Below are positions 27,002-34,587 of a stretch of 42,006 nucleotides of DNA, piece by piece. The translations under genes and the position numbers were made by a program. The notes under the pieces were generated by a model. That model searched no databases, was not told where the DNA came from, and worked only from the letters and a program-made list of their open reading frames with translations. Positions within the stretch are counted from its first letter, which is position 1, and the number at the start of each line of letters is the position of its first letter. Source of the DNA: Saprospiraceae bacterium (GTDB taxonomy: Bacteria > Bacteroidota > Bacteroidia > Chitinophagales > Saprospiraceae); contig JABFRV010000045.1 of assembly GCA_013140975.1 (NCBI GenBank), positions 1 through 42,006 on the forward strand. The letters are read 5' to 3'.

Positions 27002-27805
27002 ATGATTGTAAAAGATAAAAAATATCTTACTGAAAGAATTCGTACTAAGAAAAGTTTCCTTTGTATAGGTTTAGATCCGGATCTAAAAAAGATTCCATCT
27101 CATTATTCAAATTCGAAAGAGCCTCTTTTAGATTTTTGTTTAGATGTTGTAGGAGCAACGCAGCAATATGCTGTTTCATATAAGATTAATATTGCCTTTT
27201 TTGAAAATCATGGTCCGGAAGGATGGCATCAATTGGAAAAATTGGTTCAATCCATTCCTGAGGACATATTTATTATTGCCGATGCAAAACGCGCAGATAT
27301 TGGAAATACATCTGAGCAATATGCCGGATATTATTTCAAAAAGTTAAATGCAGATGCTTTGACCTTGCATCCTTATATGGGTTATGATTCTATTGAACCT
27401 TTCTTGAAGTATCAGGAGAAGTGGTCTGTTATTTTGGGTTTGACTTCTAATCCTGGAAGTGAAGATTTTGAAACAGTAATTGCACAAGATGGAACTTATT
27501 TTTTTGAAAAAGTTTTGGAAAAATTTTCAAAAAATGAGAATGCAATGTTTGTAATAGGAGCTACGCAAGCTGTATATATGAAGAAGATTCGCAACTCGGT
27601 TCCAAATCATTTTTTACTAATACCAGGAGTAGGAGAGCAAGGCGGAGATCTTCAGGAAACAGTCAGGCTATTGCGCAACGATGATGAAGGCATATTGATC
27701 AATGTATCTCGTGGTATTCTTTATCCAAAAGGACAAGATACTACGATGCAGGATATTGAACACGCAGCGATAAAATATACTCAAACAATGAATTCTTTTT
27801 TTTAA
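27002..27805 (+). CDS. pyrF: Orotidine-5'-phosphate decarboxylase
   Basis: 267 residues, the longer type common in Bacteroidota. It decarboxylates OMP to UMP, the last step of de novo pyrimidine synthesis. The catalytic DAKRADIG motif is at 94-101 with Lys96 and Asp99; FLCIGLDPDLKKIP, LTLHPYMGYD and PGVGEQGGD are also conserved. It starts eight bases after mrp and ends in a T-rich stretch. Nothing unusual seen. Confidence 0.95.
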   Translation: MIVKDKKYLTERIRTKKSFLCIGLDPDLKKIPSHYSNSKEPLLDFCLDVVGATQQYAVSYKINIAFFENHGPEGWHQLEKLVQSIPEDIFIIADAKRADIGNTSEQYAGYYFKKLNADALTLHPYMGYDSIEPFLKYQEKWSVILGLTSNPGSEDFETVIAQDGTYFFEKVLEKFSKNENAMFVIGATQAVYMKKIRNSVPNHFLLIPGVGEQGGDLQETVRLLRNDDEGILINVSRGILYPKGQDTTMQDIEHAAIKYTQTMNSFF

Positions 27806-27861
27806 TTTAAATTTAACCAAATCAAAATTAATTATTCGGGACTTTGGCGTTCCAAGTGTTT

Positions 27862-28335
27862 ATGAATAAGTATATTCTTTTTGTTATTATTCTTTTAAGT
27901 TCTTCGATCCACTTTCAACAGACGAAGGTGAAAGTTTTTAAATATCAATATGATATTATACAATTGGTAAATGAACAAAGAGCCAAAGGTTGTAAATGTG
28001 GTTCTAAAAAATTTTCTCCGTTACCCCCTATAGCCTGGAGTGCTCAACTCGAAGAAGCAGCTAAGATTCAAGCAAATTATATGTCTAAAAAAGATATCTT
28101 AACTCATCAAGGCGAAGATGGAAAAGATCTTAAATCCAGATTAAGTCGTGTAAAATATATTTGGCGGGCTTATTCAGAAAATATTGCTGATGGATATGAG
28201 TCAACACAAGAAGTATTTGAAGCATGGATGGCAAGTCCCGGTCACTGCAAGAACATTATGGGTGATTATAAAGAAATGGGTGTCTACAAAGTTAATGAAT
28301 TCTGGGTACAGGATTTCGGTACTCCTAAGATCTAA
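27862..28335 (+). CDS. Secreted CAP-domain (SCP/PR-1-like) protein
   Basis: 157 residues from ATG 27862; a TTG at 27844 would add six residues before the signal sequence. Hydrophobic MNKYILFVIILLSSSIHF is a probable signal peptide. The CAP domain follows: IIQLVNEQRAKG, LEEAAKIQANYMS, LTHQGEDGKDLKSR, YSENIADGYES, VFEAWMASPGHCKNIMG and WVQDFGT. Bacterial CAP proteins are secreted, of largely unknown function. It follows pyrF by 56 nt on the same strand. Two Cys (CKCG) near residue 44 are unusual. Confidence 0.88.
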   Translation: MNKYILFVIILLSSSIHFQQTKVKVFKYQYDIIQLVNEQRAKGCKCGSKKFSPLPPIAWSAQLEEAAKIQANYMSKKDILTHQGEDGKDLKSRLSRVKYIWRAYSENIADGYESTQEVFEAWMASPGHCKNIMGDYKEMGVYKVNEFWVQDFGTPKI

Positions 28336-28426
28336 TTGAAAATTACGATTACAAGTTAGTTAATTTAATAACCTATTAAAATATTTTCAATCAAAATATT
28401 TTCTTGTCAGCAAAATTTTTAATTTT

Positions 28427-28447
28427 CCGTAAACCGTAAACCGTAAC
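28427..28447 (+). repeat. Three-unit heptamer repeat CCGTAAA
   Basis: CCGTAAA, CCGTAAA, CCGTAAC are in tandem between the CAP gene and the convergent VWA gene, ending 10 bases before the VWA stop. Three copies of a seven-base unit is short, but the period matches the other arrays in the window. Confidence 0.7.
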
Positions 28448-28457
28448 CCAAAAGAGA

Positions 28458-30554
28458 TCAATAAGAACCCCAATATCTTCTTAAAAACCACTCGGTAGTT
28501 AGAAAGAGTAAGATTAAAAACAGCAACCACTTGTAATCGATAAATTGCCGAATGTCCAATGATTGGAATAGAATCGGTTTGTTCTTATCTTCATTGTTTA
28601 AAAGGCTTGCAAGTTGATTGAGTTCAGATTTGTCATAGAACTTACCCCCTGATTTTTCAGATATTCCTCTTAGCAAATCGGGTCTTGCAACAAGGTTATT
28701 AAGTTCAATGTCTTCCTCCTGAATAGAGAATTTTCCTTCTGAGTTTAGAGTTTTATTATTCCAATTGGTCTTGGCAGAAAAGCTATATTCTCCGGGAGGT
28801 AGAGTGCCAATATTTTGTTCGTAATAATTGTCTTTTTTTCCAAGTGTGTAGTTATAACTTTTTGAATCTGACGATTGAAGTGTTAATGTTACATCCGGAG
28901 TATTAATTCTTTCATAGTTATCATTATAGAGTTCGGCGTTAAAAATTAAATTTTCTGTCTCGCTTAGAATATTTTTATTTGGGGACGCTTTGAATTTACG
29001 TCTATCTTCTTTAATAGAAGAGTATTGGGTGATTTTCGTTATTAATTCATCAAAGGCATTAAAATTATTGTTTCTTGCAAAATTACTAAGTCTCCATTTC
29101 CAGATTCCTTCACCACATATGATTCCAGTTTTAATACCATTCTTGTCAGTAAAAAGAATCAATGGATATTTCGTGTCAATTTTTCCTATTTTTTGATAAA
29201 ACAAAATGTTTGAAACGGGATCCGGTTCGTAATTTCCAAATATCGCATTAACAGGAGGAAAATTTCCTGCTGTTTGAGTTGTTTCTTCAGATAAGGTAAA
29301 TAAAGGAAAATTTGAATTAACGAGAACTTGTGCTTCATTTGGAGTGTTGCCGGAACCGGTTATTCGAATTGCATCCTGTGATTGATTAAACTCATTTAAA
29401 TTAATAGCTGAGCCTGTAATAAAAATTCTGGAGGTTTTCAAAGGATTAATACGTCCTAATATGGATGTTATAGGTTGTGTTGATGTGGGAAGTTGATGAA
29501 AAATTACAAGATTGAAAGTTTCCATCTTTTCAGGAATCTCAGGAGCAAATTTTATAGTGATTTCATAATTTTTATTCGATTCAAGTGCTGATTTAATTGC
29601 CGATAAATCAGGATGAGGGCCTGACGAGTATAATAGTATTTTTTTTCTTGCATCCAATACTTCGATAAAGAAGTATCGGGTATTGTTTCTTACATTTCGT
29701 TCACCTGATATTTGCTTGCAAGTTGCTTTAAATTTATATATCCCGGGATTGCCGGATTCGTTGATTACCTCTTTGGTAGAAAAAAAGTTTGGCTTATCGA
29801 TTTTATCTGAAGATTCACTGATTTTTTTCCATGCATTTCCTTCCTGTTTTTCAAGAGTAAATTGCATTTTTTCACCTTCAGCTTGCCAGGCTTGTAAGTC
29901 AAATTGACAAGAGAATTTGTCTCCGGAATAGATTATTTCATTATGGTATTCACGTTGTATTAGTATGTCTTTCTCTTGTGTGCTATCTCCATGAAATAAT
30001 GTATGAATTGGGGTTGACTGCGTGAGTTTATTATAATATGGATTCTTTCCTGAATTATAAATTCCATCAGATACAAGAATCACAGATTTTAATAGTTGTG
30101 GGTCTGCTTCATCAGAAATAATTTGTAATGCATCATCAATATTCGTTCGCTTGGAAAGTCCAGCGGAAATATTATTGTCAGATGCCTGAGCGCCAAAATG
30201 TATGACCTTAACTTCGTATTTATCAGAAATTTCATCGGTCATTTTACTGGATTCAGATTGAAAAGACTTCAGCCAACTTGAATCCTTAGAATACATAGAA
30301 GCGCTTTCATCATTTACGAGATATGCCTGTGGTTTTTTAAGCTCATTTTGAAATCTTTTTAGAATGGGATTAAGCAATAAAAATCCCAAAAGAAAAAGGG
30401 TTAACCCCCTTAATAAAGCGAGAACAAACCGTTGCCATTCAGGGCGATCCTGAAGATTCTTACTTTTGTAATAAAGTAACAGAGCACCTCCAATTGCTAC
30501 AAGTAAGCAGAGGAAAAGATAATATGTCGGATATTGAAAACTAAGTTGACCCAT
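28458..30554 (-). CDS. VWA-domain membrane protein (BatA/aerotolerance-like)
   Basis: 698 residues. Two N-terminal membrane helices (about 9-29 and 43-63), then a von Willebrand A domain whose MIDAS motif is DESAS (D82, S84, S86), with a Thr in KRTNIDDA and Asp in LVSDGIYNSG. A long extracytoplasmic part follows (Ig-like folds likely) and a C-terminal membrane helix near 665-690 ending RRYWGSY. The layout resembles BatA-type and other Bacteroidota VWA proteins, but the function is not known. A CATCTTTG motif (one mismatch from the -7 box, minus strand 30580-30573) lies 18 nt before the start. Confidence 0.82.
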   Translation of the reverse strand: MGQLSFQYPTYYLFLCLLVAIGGALLLYYKSKNLQDRPEWQRFVLALLRGLTLFLLGFLLLNPILKRFQNELKKPQAYLVNDESASMYSKDSSWLKSFQSESSKMTDEISDKYEVKVIHFGAQASDNNISAGLSKRTNIDDALQIISDEADPQLLKSVILVSDGIYNSGKNPYYNKLTQSTPIHTLFHGDSTQEKDILIQREYHNEIIYSGDKFSCQFDLQAWQAEGEKMQFTLEKQEGNAWKKISESSDKIDKPNFFSTKEVINESGNPGIYKFKATCKQISGERNVRNNTRYFFIEVLDARKKILLYSSGPHPDLSAIKSALESNKNYEITIKFAPEIPEKMETFNLVIFHQLPTSTQPITSILGRINPLKTSRIFITGSAINLNEFNQSQDAIRITGSGNTPNEAQVLVNSNFPLFTLSEETTQTAGNFPPVNAIFGNYEPDPVSNILFYQKIGKIDTKYPLILFTDKNGIKTGIICGEGIWKWRLSNFARNNNFNAFDELITKITQYSSIKEDRRKFKASPNKNILSETENLIFNAELYNDNYERINTPDVTLTLQSSDSKSYNYTLGKKDNYYEQNIGTLPPGEYSFSAKTNWNNKTLNSEGKFSIQEEDIELNNLVARPDLLRGISEKSGGKFYDKSELNQLASLLNNEDKNKPILFQSLDIRQFIDYKWLLFLILLFLTTEWFLRRYWGSY

Positions 30555-30624
30555 TCTACGTTAAAGGTGGTGCAAAGATGATAAATTAAGAAAATTTATA
30601 ATAATTATTTTTAAAAGATAAGTT

Positions 30625-30656
30625 TTTGTTAGACAGTGTTTTGTGTAATAAATTTG
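30625..30656 (+). promoter_or_regulatory. Promoter TTTG-N20-TAAATTTG
   Basis: TTTG at 30625-30628, 20 nt, then TAAATTTG at 30649-30656. This is a complete Bacteroidota promoter and it places transcription start near 30663, so the coding start must be downstream of the GTG at 30636. The ATG at 30672 begins 15 nt after the box. Confidence 0.7.
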
Positions 30657-30671
30657 CTCTTTGATTATTTA

Positions 30672-31994
30672 ATGATTAGTAGTATGCATCGATTAAACAA
30701 TTCTTATTTTAATAACTTCCATAACATTTTGTTTGCTTTATTAATAGGGTTGGTATGTTCATCAACGCTTCAGGCTTCTTATTTGTTGCTGCCCATGGAT
30801 GTAAAACAGGCAAACCACCTAAAGGCTTATGGAATCACATATTGGGTTATTTCACAGAATGTAGATGCTTATTGGTTGTTGAACTATCGGGGAGGTAGTT
30901 TTGCCCTTCCTAATGTCTCTTTGATTGAAAAAGAATGCCTTACGAGAGGCGTAAGTTATGAAGTAATAAGTGATGCTGAATTCAATAGAATCCGTGCTGA
31001 GATTGGAAATCCCGAAATTAATCAGGATGTAATAAAGTTAGAGAAGGCTCCTAAAATTGCGGTGTATACACCTGAAGTAAATGAGAAGGGTGAAAGAATA
31101 CAGCCCTGGGATGATGCGGTGACACTTGCTTTGACATATGCAGAGATCCCTTTTGAGAAGATTTACGATAAAGAAATAGTTGGGGGTATGTTGGTTAAAT
31201 ACGATTGGCTTCACCTTCATCATGAAGATTTTACTGGTCAATTTGGAAAATTTTATGCCAACTACAGCTCAATGGCCTGGTATCATGAGAATCAGGAAAG
31301 ACAAGAGCGACTTGCAAAAGAATTGGGCTTTAATAAGGTGTCTCAACTCAAACTTGCAGTCGTAAAGAAAATTAAAGATTATGTTAGTGGCGGAGGTTTT
31401 ATGTTTACAATGTGTTCTGCAACGGATTCGTACGATATTGCACTTGCTGCGGAAGGAATAGATATCTGTGATAAAGTTTTTGATGGTGACGGCATGGATT
31501 ATAATTGCGACAACAAGCTCAATTTTAATAATACAATTGCATTTCGGAATTTTACGTTAATAAAAGATCCAATTACATATGAGTTTTCTTCCATTGATCA
31601 TAACATAGGAAGAAAGGTGCCGGCAGAGCAAGATTATTTTAGTCTGTTTGATTTTTCTGCAAAATGGGATCCTGTTCCAACGATGTTGACGCAGAATCAC
31701 ACACGAACTGTAAAAGGATTTATGGGCCAGACAACAGCATTTAAAAAAGAATTTGTTAAATCTGATGTGCTTATATTAGGAGATAACAAAGCTGCTGATG
31801 AGGTGCGTTACATTCATGGCACTTTGGGTTATGGAACCTGGACATTTTATGCTGGTCATGATCCGGAAGATTATCAACATCATGTTGGCGATCCTCCTAC
31901 CGATCTTAGTCTTCACCCCAATTCACCGGGCTACAGATTAATTCTTAATAATGTTTTATTTCCTGCAGCGAAGAAGAAGGAAAGAAAAACGTAA
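30672..31994 (+). CDS. Conserved exported Bacteroidota protein, often filed as asparagine synthetase B
   Basis: 440 residues from ATG 30672 (ATG 30684 also possible). A signal peptide, roughly through SSTLQASYLL, precedes the mature protein. From memory, this family is annotated in Bacteroidota genomes as asparagine synthetase B, but I see no glutamine amidotransferase class II Cys start nor the ATP pyrophosphatase SGGxDS loop, and the protein is exported. The segment KYDWLHLHHEDFTGQ with GGGFMFTMCSATDSYDIALA suggests a class I glutaminase-like or DUF4159-like fold, which is an inference. Function unknown. The ORF is followed directly by a heptamer array and the REP doublet. Confidence 0.75.
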   Translation: MISSMHRLNNSYFNNFHNILFALLIGLVCSSTLQASYLLLPMDVKQANHLKAYGITYWVISQNVDAYWLLNYRGGSFALPNVSLIEKECLTRGVSYEVISDAEFNRIRAEIGNPEINQDVIKLEKAPKIAVYTPEVNEKGERIQPWDDAVTLALTYAEIPFEKIYDKEIVGGMLVKYDWLHLHHEDFTGQFGKFYANYSSMAWYHENQERQERLAKELGFNKVSQLKLAVVKKIKDYVSGGGFMFTMCSATDSYDIALAAEGIDICDKVFDGDGMDYNCDNKLNFNNTIAFRNFTLIKDPITYEFSSIDHNIGRKVPAEQDYFSLFDFSAKWDPVPTMLTQNHTRTVKGFMGQTTAFKKEFVKSDVLILGDNKAADEVRYIHGTLGYGTWTFYAGHDPEDYQHHVGDPPTDLSLHPNSPGYRLILNNVLFPAAKKKERKT

Positions 31995-31999
31995 AGTTT

Positions 32000-32034
32000 A
32001 ATTGAGTATTGAAAATTGAAGATTGAAAATTGGT
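32000..32034 (+). repeat. Heptamer tandem array ATTGAAA, five units, sense to upstream gene
   Basis: Units AATTGAG, TATTGAA, AATTGAA, GATTGAA and AATTGGT are consecutive, starting six bases after the stop of the exported protein gene. The same heptamer appears inverted at 32383-32410. Confidence 0.8.
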
Positions 32035-32133
32035 TTTTACGTAGAGGAATAATTTTAGAAATTTCATTTTATTGAATTTTCAGTTTGTTAATTTGGTAAA
32101 TTATAATTATTATCTGCTAACTGATTCTTTCCT

Positions 32134-32192
32134 TTCAGGGCTAAAGCCCTATATGGCATTTCGTTTACACCACATGCTAAAGCATGTGGCTT
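32134..32192 (+). repeat. REP-like palindromic unit 1
   Basis: 59-bp unit with two hairpins: AGGGC-TAAA-GCCCT and CCACATGC-TAAA-GCATGTGG, joined by a 20-odd-base spacer containing ATTTCGTTTACA. Both loops are TAAA. It resembles REP elements spread by TnpA-REP (RAYT) transposases; no such transposase gene is in the window. Confidence 0.85.
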
Positions 32193-32214
32193 GGTGATAT
32201 AAACTACAAATCTA

Positions 32215-32273
32215 TTCAGGGCTAAAGCCCTATTTAGCATTTCGTTTACATCCCGTGCTAAAGCATGGGACTT
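32215..32273 (+). repeat. REP-like palindromic unit 2
   Basis: 59-bp copy of unit 1 starting 81 bases after it, 52 of 59 positions identical. The second hairpin is TCCCGTGC-TAAA-GCATGGGA; five differences fall in this stem and keep it paired (one G-T pair). Convergent genes end on each side. Confidence 0.85.
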
Positions 32274-32382
32274 CAAACTATAAACTATAGAGAATCAATT
32301 CGTAAAAAATTTTTTGGCGGACAATCTTAATTAAAATTTAATTTCTGATTGAAATCGTATTTCTAAATTTTATCTTACTTTA

Positions 32383-32410
32383 TTGAATTTTCAATTTTCA
32401 ATTTTCAATT
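32383..32410 (-). repeat. Inverted heptamer array, sense to the metallo-hydrolase gene
   Basis: Plus-strand units TTGAATT, TTCAATT, TTCAATT, TTCAATT. Read on the minus strand it is an ATTGAAA array running through the last codons and stop of the metallo-hydrolase gene (stop at 32398). Confidence 0.8.
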
Positions 32411-33249
32411 GAAACACTACGTTCCTTAACGATCCTTCCTTTATCATTTCTTACTACAGTGCAAGCTTCGACAAGAGGATCATGTTCGAAGATTAGAATT
32501 GAATTTTTTTCAACACAGCGATTCAAATGGAATTCTTTTTCCTTGAGTGTAAGTAGGGGTTGTATATCATAAGCCATTATATATGGTACACCAATGTGAT
32601 GAGATGAAGGAATGAGATCAGTAGGGTAGAAATAGTTTTGGCCCATAAAATCAAACTCAATTGTCATTAGGTTTTTAGTATGGCCGGAACAATAGTGAAC
32701 TTTTATTCCTTCAAATAATTCAATAGCGCTTTCTGATTCTTCAATAAAGTGTATCAGTCCTTGTTGTTCAAGTGGGACGAAATTCTCATGAAGAAATGAA
32801 TTTCTTTCTCTTTCATTAGGCTTCAATGCCCAGTTCCAATGTGTTTTATTGCTCCAATATTTTGCATTCGGAAAGCTAGGTGCTAATTCTCCTTTGTTAT
32901 TATATTGTACAGCGCCTCCACAATGATCGAAGTGCAGATGAGTAAGAATAACGTCAGTAATATCTTCAGGTGTGACATTGTACTTAGCTAAACTATTGTA
33001 TAATTCTCCTTCACCGTGTGGATAAAAATGGGATCTGAATTTTTCGGCTTGCTTTGTCCCCATGCCACAATCAATAAGAATATTTCGATCACTACATTTA
33101 AGGAGCACGCATCTTAATGCCCAGGTGCACATATTGTTATCATCAGAAGGATTGAGTTTATTCCACATGCTTTTAGGAACAACGCCAAACATTGCGCCTC
33201 CATCTAATTTAAATAATCCTGTATCAATTATGTGGATTGAATGAATCAT
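32398..33249 (-). CDS. Metallo-beta-lactamase-fold hydrolase
   Basis: 283 residues with the MBL-fold zinc motif HLHFDH (H104, H106, D108, H109), ILIDCGMG before it, and later YCSGHTKNL and PTDLIPSSHHIG with further candidate ligands. The N-acyl-homoserine-lactonase-like group has this shape, but the substrate cannot be assigned. It starts in a 4-base ATGA overlap with ribH, so it is the third gene of the TPR-ribH-MBL operon. Its last codons lie inside a heptamer array. Confidence 0.88.
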   Translation of the reverse strand: MIHSIHIIDTGLFKLDGGAMFGVVPKSMWNKLNPSDDNNMCTWALRCVLLKCSDRNILIDCGMGTKQAEKFRSHFYPHGEGELYNSLAKYNVTPEDITDVILTHLHFDHCGGAVQYNNKGELAPSFPNAKYWSNKTHWNWALKPNERERNSFLHENFVPLEQQGLIHFIEESESAIELFEGIKVHYCSGHTKNLMTIEFDFMGQNYFYPTDLIPSSHHIGVPYIMAYDIQPLLTLKEKEFHLNRCVEKNSILIFEHDPLVEACTVVRNDKGRIVKERSVSIEN

Positions 33250-33737
33250 ATGTTCGAAATCAATTCCTGAATTTGCAACATTTTCAAAAGAGCGATAGCG
33301 GTTTCTTCACCTTTATTGCCTAGTTTCCCTCCGGATCTTTCACGCGCCTGTTTGATATTGTTGGTAGTGAGAACACCAAAGATCACAGGTTTAGAGTAAT
33401 CTATAGCCAATTGAGAAAATGCATTGGCAATTGTGTTATTGATATAATCATCATGTTTTGTTTGACCTTTAATTACACAGCCTAAACAAATAACGCCTTT
33501 GATATTTTTTTTCTTACAGAGTAAAGATGCAGCAAAGGGGAGCTCGAATGCACCGGGAACGTGAACAATGATTAGATTTTTTTGAAGATTACTTAGTTCT
33601 AATACTTTCCTTGCAGCAGATACAAGTGATGAAGTGATTTCATCATTCCAATCGGAAACAACAATTCCGATTTTTTCTTTTGAAGATAAAGAAATAGAGA
33701 TAGACTTATTTCTGGCAGAAGGTAGTTTGCCTGCCAT
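33246..33737 (-). CDS. ribH: 6,7-dimethyl-8-ribityllumazine synthase
   Basis: 163 residues. It condenses the dihydroxybutanone phosphate and ribitylamino-pyrimidine precursors to lumazine, the penultimate step of riboflavin synthesis. Motifs VPGAFELPFAA, GCVIKGQTKHDDYI (His95 is the expected catalytic His), VIFGVLTT and RSGGKLGNKGEETA are present. It lies 10 bases after the TPR gene and overlaps the MBL-hydrolase by four. ribF is about 8 kb away in this window, not in the operon. Confidence 0.96.
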   Translation of the reverse strand: MAGKLPSARNKSISISLSSKEKIGIVVSDWNDEITSSLVSAARKVLELSNLQKNLIIVHVPGAFELPFAASLLCKKKNIKGVICLGCVIKGQTKHDDYINNTIANAFSQLAIDYSKPVIFGVLTTNNIKQARERSGGKLGNKGEETAIALLKMLQIQELISNI

Positions 33738-33747
33738 AAATCCTTAT

Positions 33748-34467
33748 TTATTGTTGTTGTAAGCGAATTAAGAATCTGTCTATGCCATTTGCATCCGGAG
33801 AACCAGGAAAACGATCTCTGATTTTTTCGAATGCTTTAACAGCACCTTCTTTATCTCCTTGAGATTCTTTAAGAACGCCCAATTTTTTCAGAACCATCGG
33901 AGTTAAGAAATCATTCTCAACAATCGTAGAAGCTTTTTCATAATACCCGATAGCAGCTTTGAAATCATTGAGATTGGCATTTATATCACCAAGGCTACTG
34001 TATTTCAATATCGGTAAAAGATTTCCATTAGGTTCAAAGTCTTCAATGTATGATTTCGCTTCCTCATATTGACCCATTTGAATGTGACATAGACCAGCAT
34101 AGTACCTCGCCATGTTTCCGGTTTTAGTGCCGCTATAATTTTCAGCTATTTCTTTAAATCCGGCAAAACCACCACCCGGGTTATTGAGTGCCAATTCAAA
34201 GGAATCCCTACTAAACAGAAATTCTGCTTGATACATCTGTTCCGCAGCTTCTTTGTCTTGAGGTTCCTGGTATAGGTATTTATAGGCAAGATAACCACCA
34301 ATTAAAGCTAACAATGAGCCTAAAACTATGAATAGTTTCTGCTTATTTCTGTCAATAAAATTTTCAGTCTGTTTTTTAACCTGACCAATATCTATAAGGG
34401 TATCATCCTTTGAATTGGTCTGAGTGCCCACTTTGCCTTGAAATCTGGATCTATATCCTTTTGTCAT
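33748..34467 (-). CDS. TPR-repeat protein with single membrane anchor
   Basis: 239 residues. A cytoplasmic N-terminus of about 42 residues, one membrane helix (about 43-65) and four or so TPR-like helix pairs (about 75-235). It resembles the YfgM-like periplasmic TPR proteins, but I do not assign one. It is the first gene of the ribH operon. A minus-strand TAATTTTG box at 34504-34497 is 29 nt before the start. Confidence 0.82.
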   Translation of the reverse strand: MTKGYRSRFQGKVGTQTNSKDDTLIDIGQVKKQTENFIDRNKQKLFIVLGSLLALIGGYLAYKYLYQEPQDKEAAEQMYQAEFLFSRDSFELALNNPGGGFAGFKEIAENYSGTKTGNMARYYAGLCHIQMGQYEEAKSYIEDFEPNGNLLPILKYSSLGDINANLNDFKAAIGYYEKASTIVENDFLTPMVLKKLGVLKESQGDKEGAVKAFEKIRDRFPGSPDANGIDRFLIRLQQQ

Positions 34468-34496
34468 TTTAGAAGGAATTTTTTCGAAAAGAGTCG

Positions 34497-34504
34497 CAAA
34501 ATTA
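34497..34504 (-). promoter_or_regulatory. Putative -7 box TAATTTTG for the TPR-ribH-MBL operon
   Basis: The minus strand reads TAATTTTG from 34504 to 34497, an exact TAnnTTTG match, 29 nt before the TPR start. The closest TTG-like element is only 12 nt upstream, so support is partial. Confidence 0.45.
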
Positions 34505-34587
34505 GTAAAATATACTCAATTATTGAAAAAGAATAGCATTTTTAGACCGAAATAAAAAGCACGGTCAGCTGAGCACCTAAAAGACGA

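Larger units (their letters stand above)
31995..32397. other. Intergenic region with nested repeat structure
   Basis: About 400 non-coding bases between the convergent exported-protein and metallo-hydrolase genes. Contents in order: ATTGAAA array, AT-rich DNA, two REP-like units, AT-rich DNA, inverted ATTGAAA array. A 62-residue minus-strand frame at 32088-32276 merely translates the palindromes. Confidence 0.8.

Noticed and set aside
32088-32276. 62-residue minus-strand reading frame
   Set aside because: It only translates the two REP-like palindromes (repeated ALA-L-N/K and HALA segments) and has no independent coding signs.
32000-32410. CRISPR-like array
   Set aside because: Two REP units and short heptamers do not have repeat-spacer structure and there are no cas genes.
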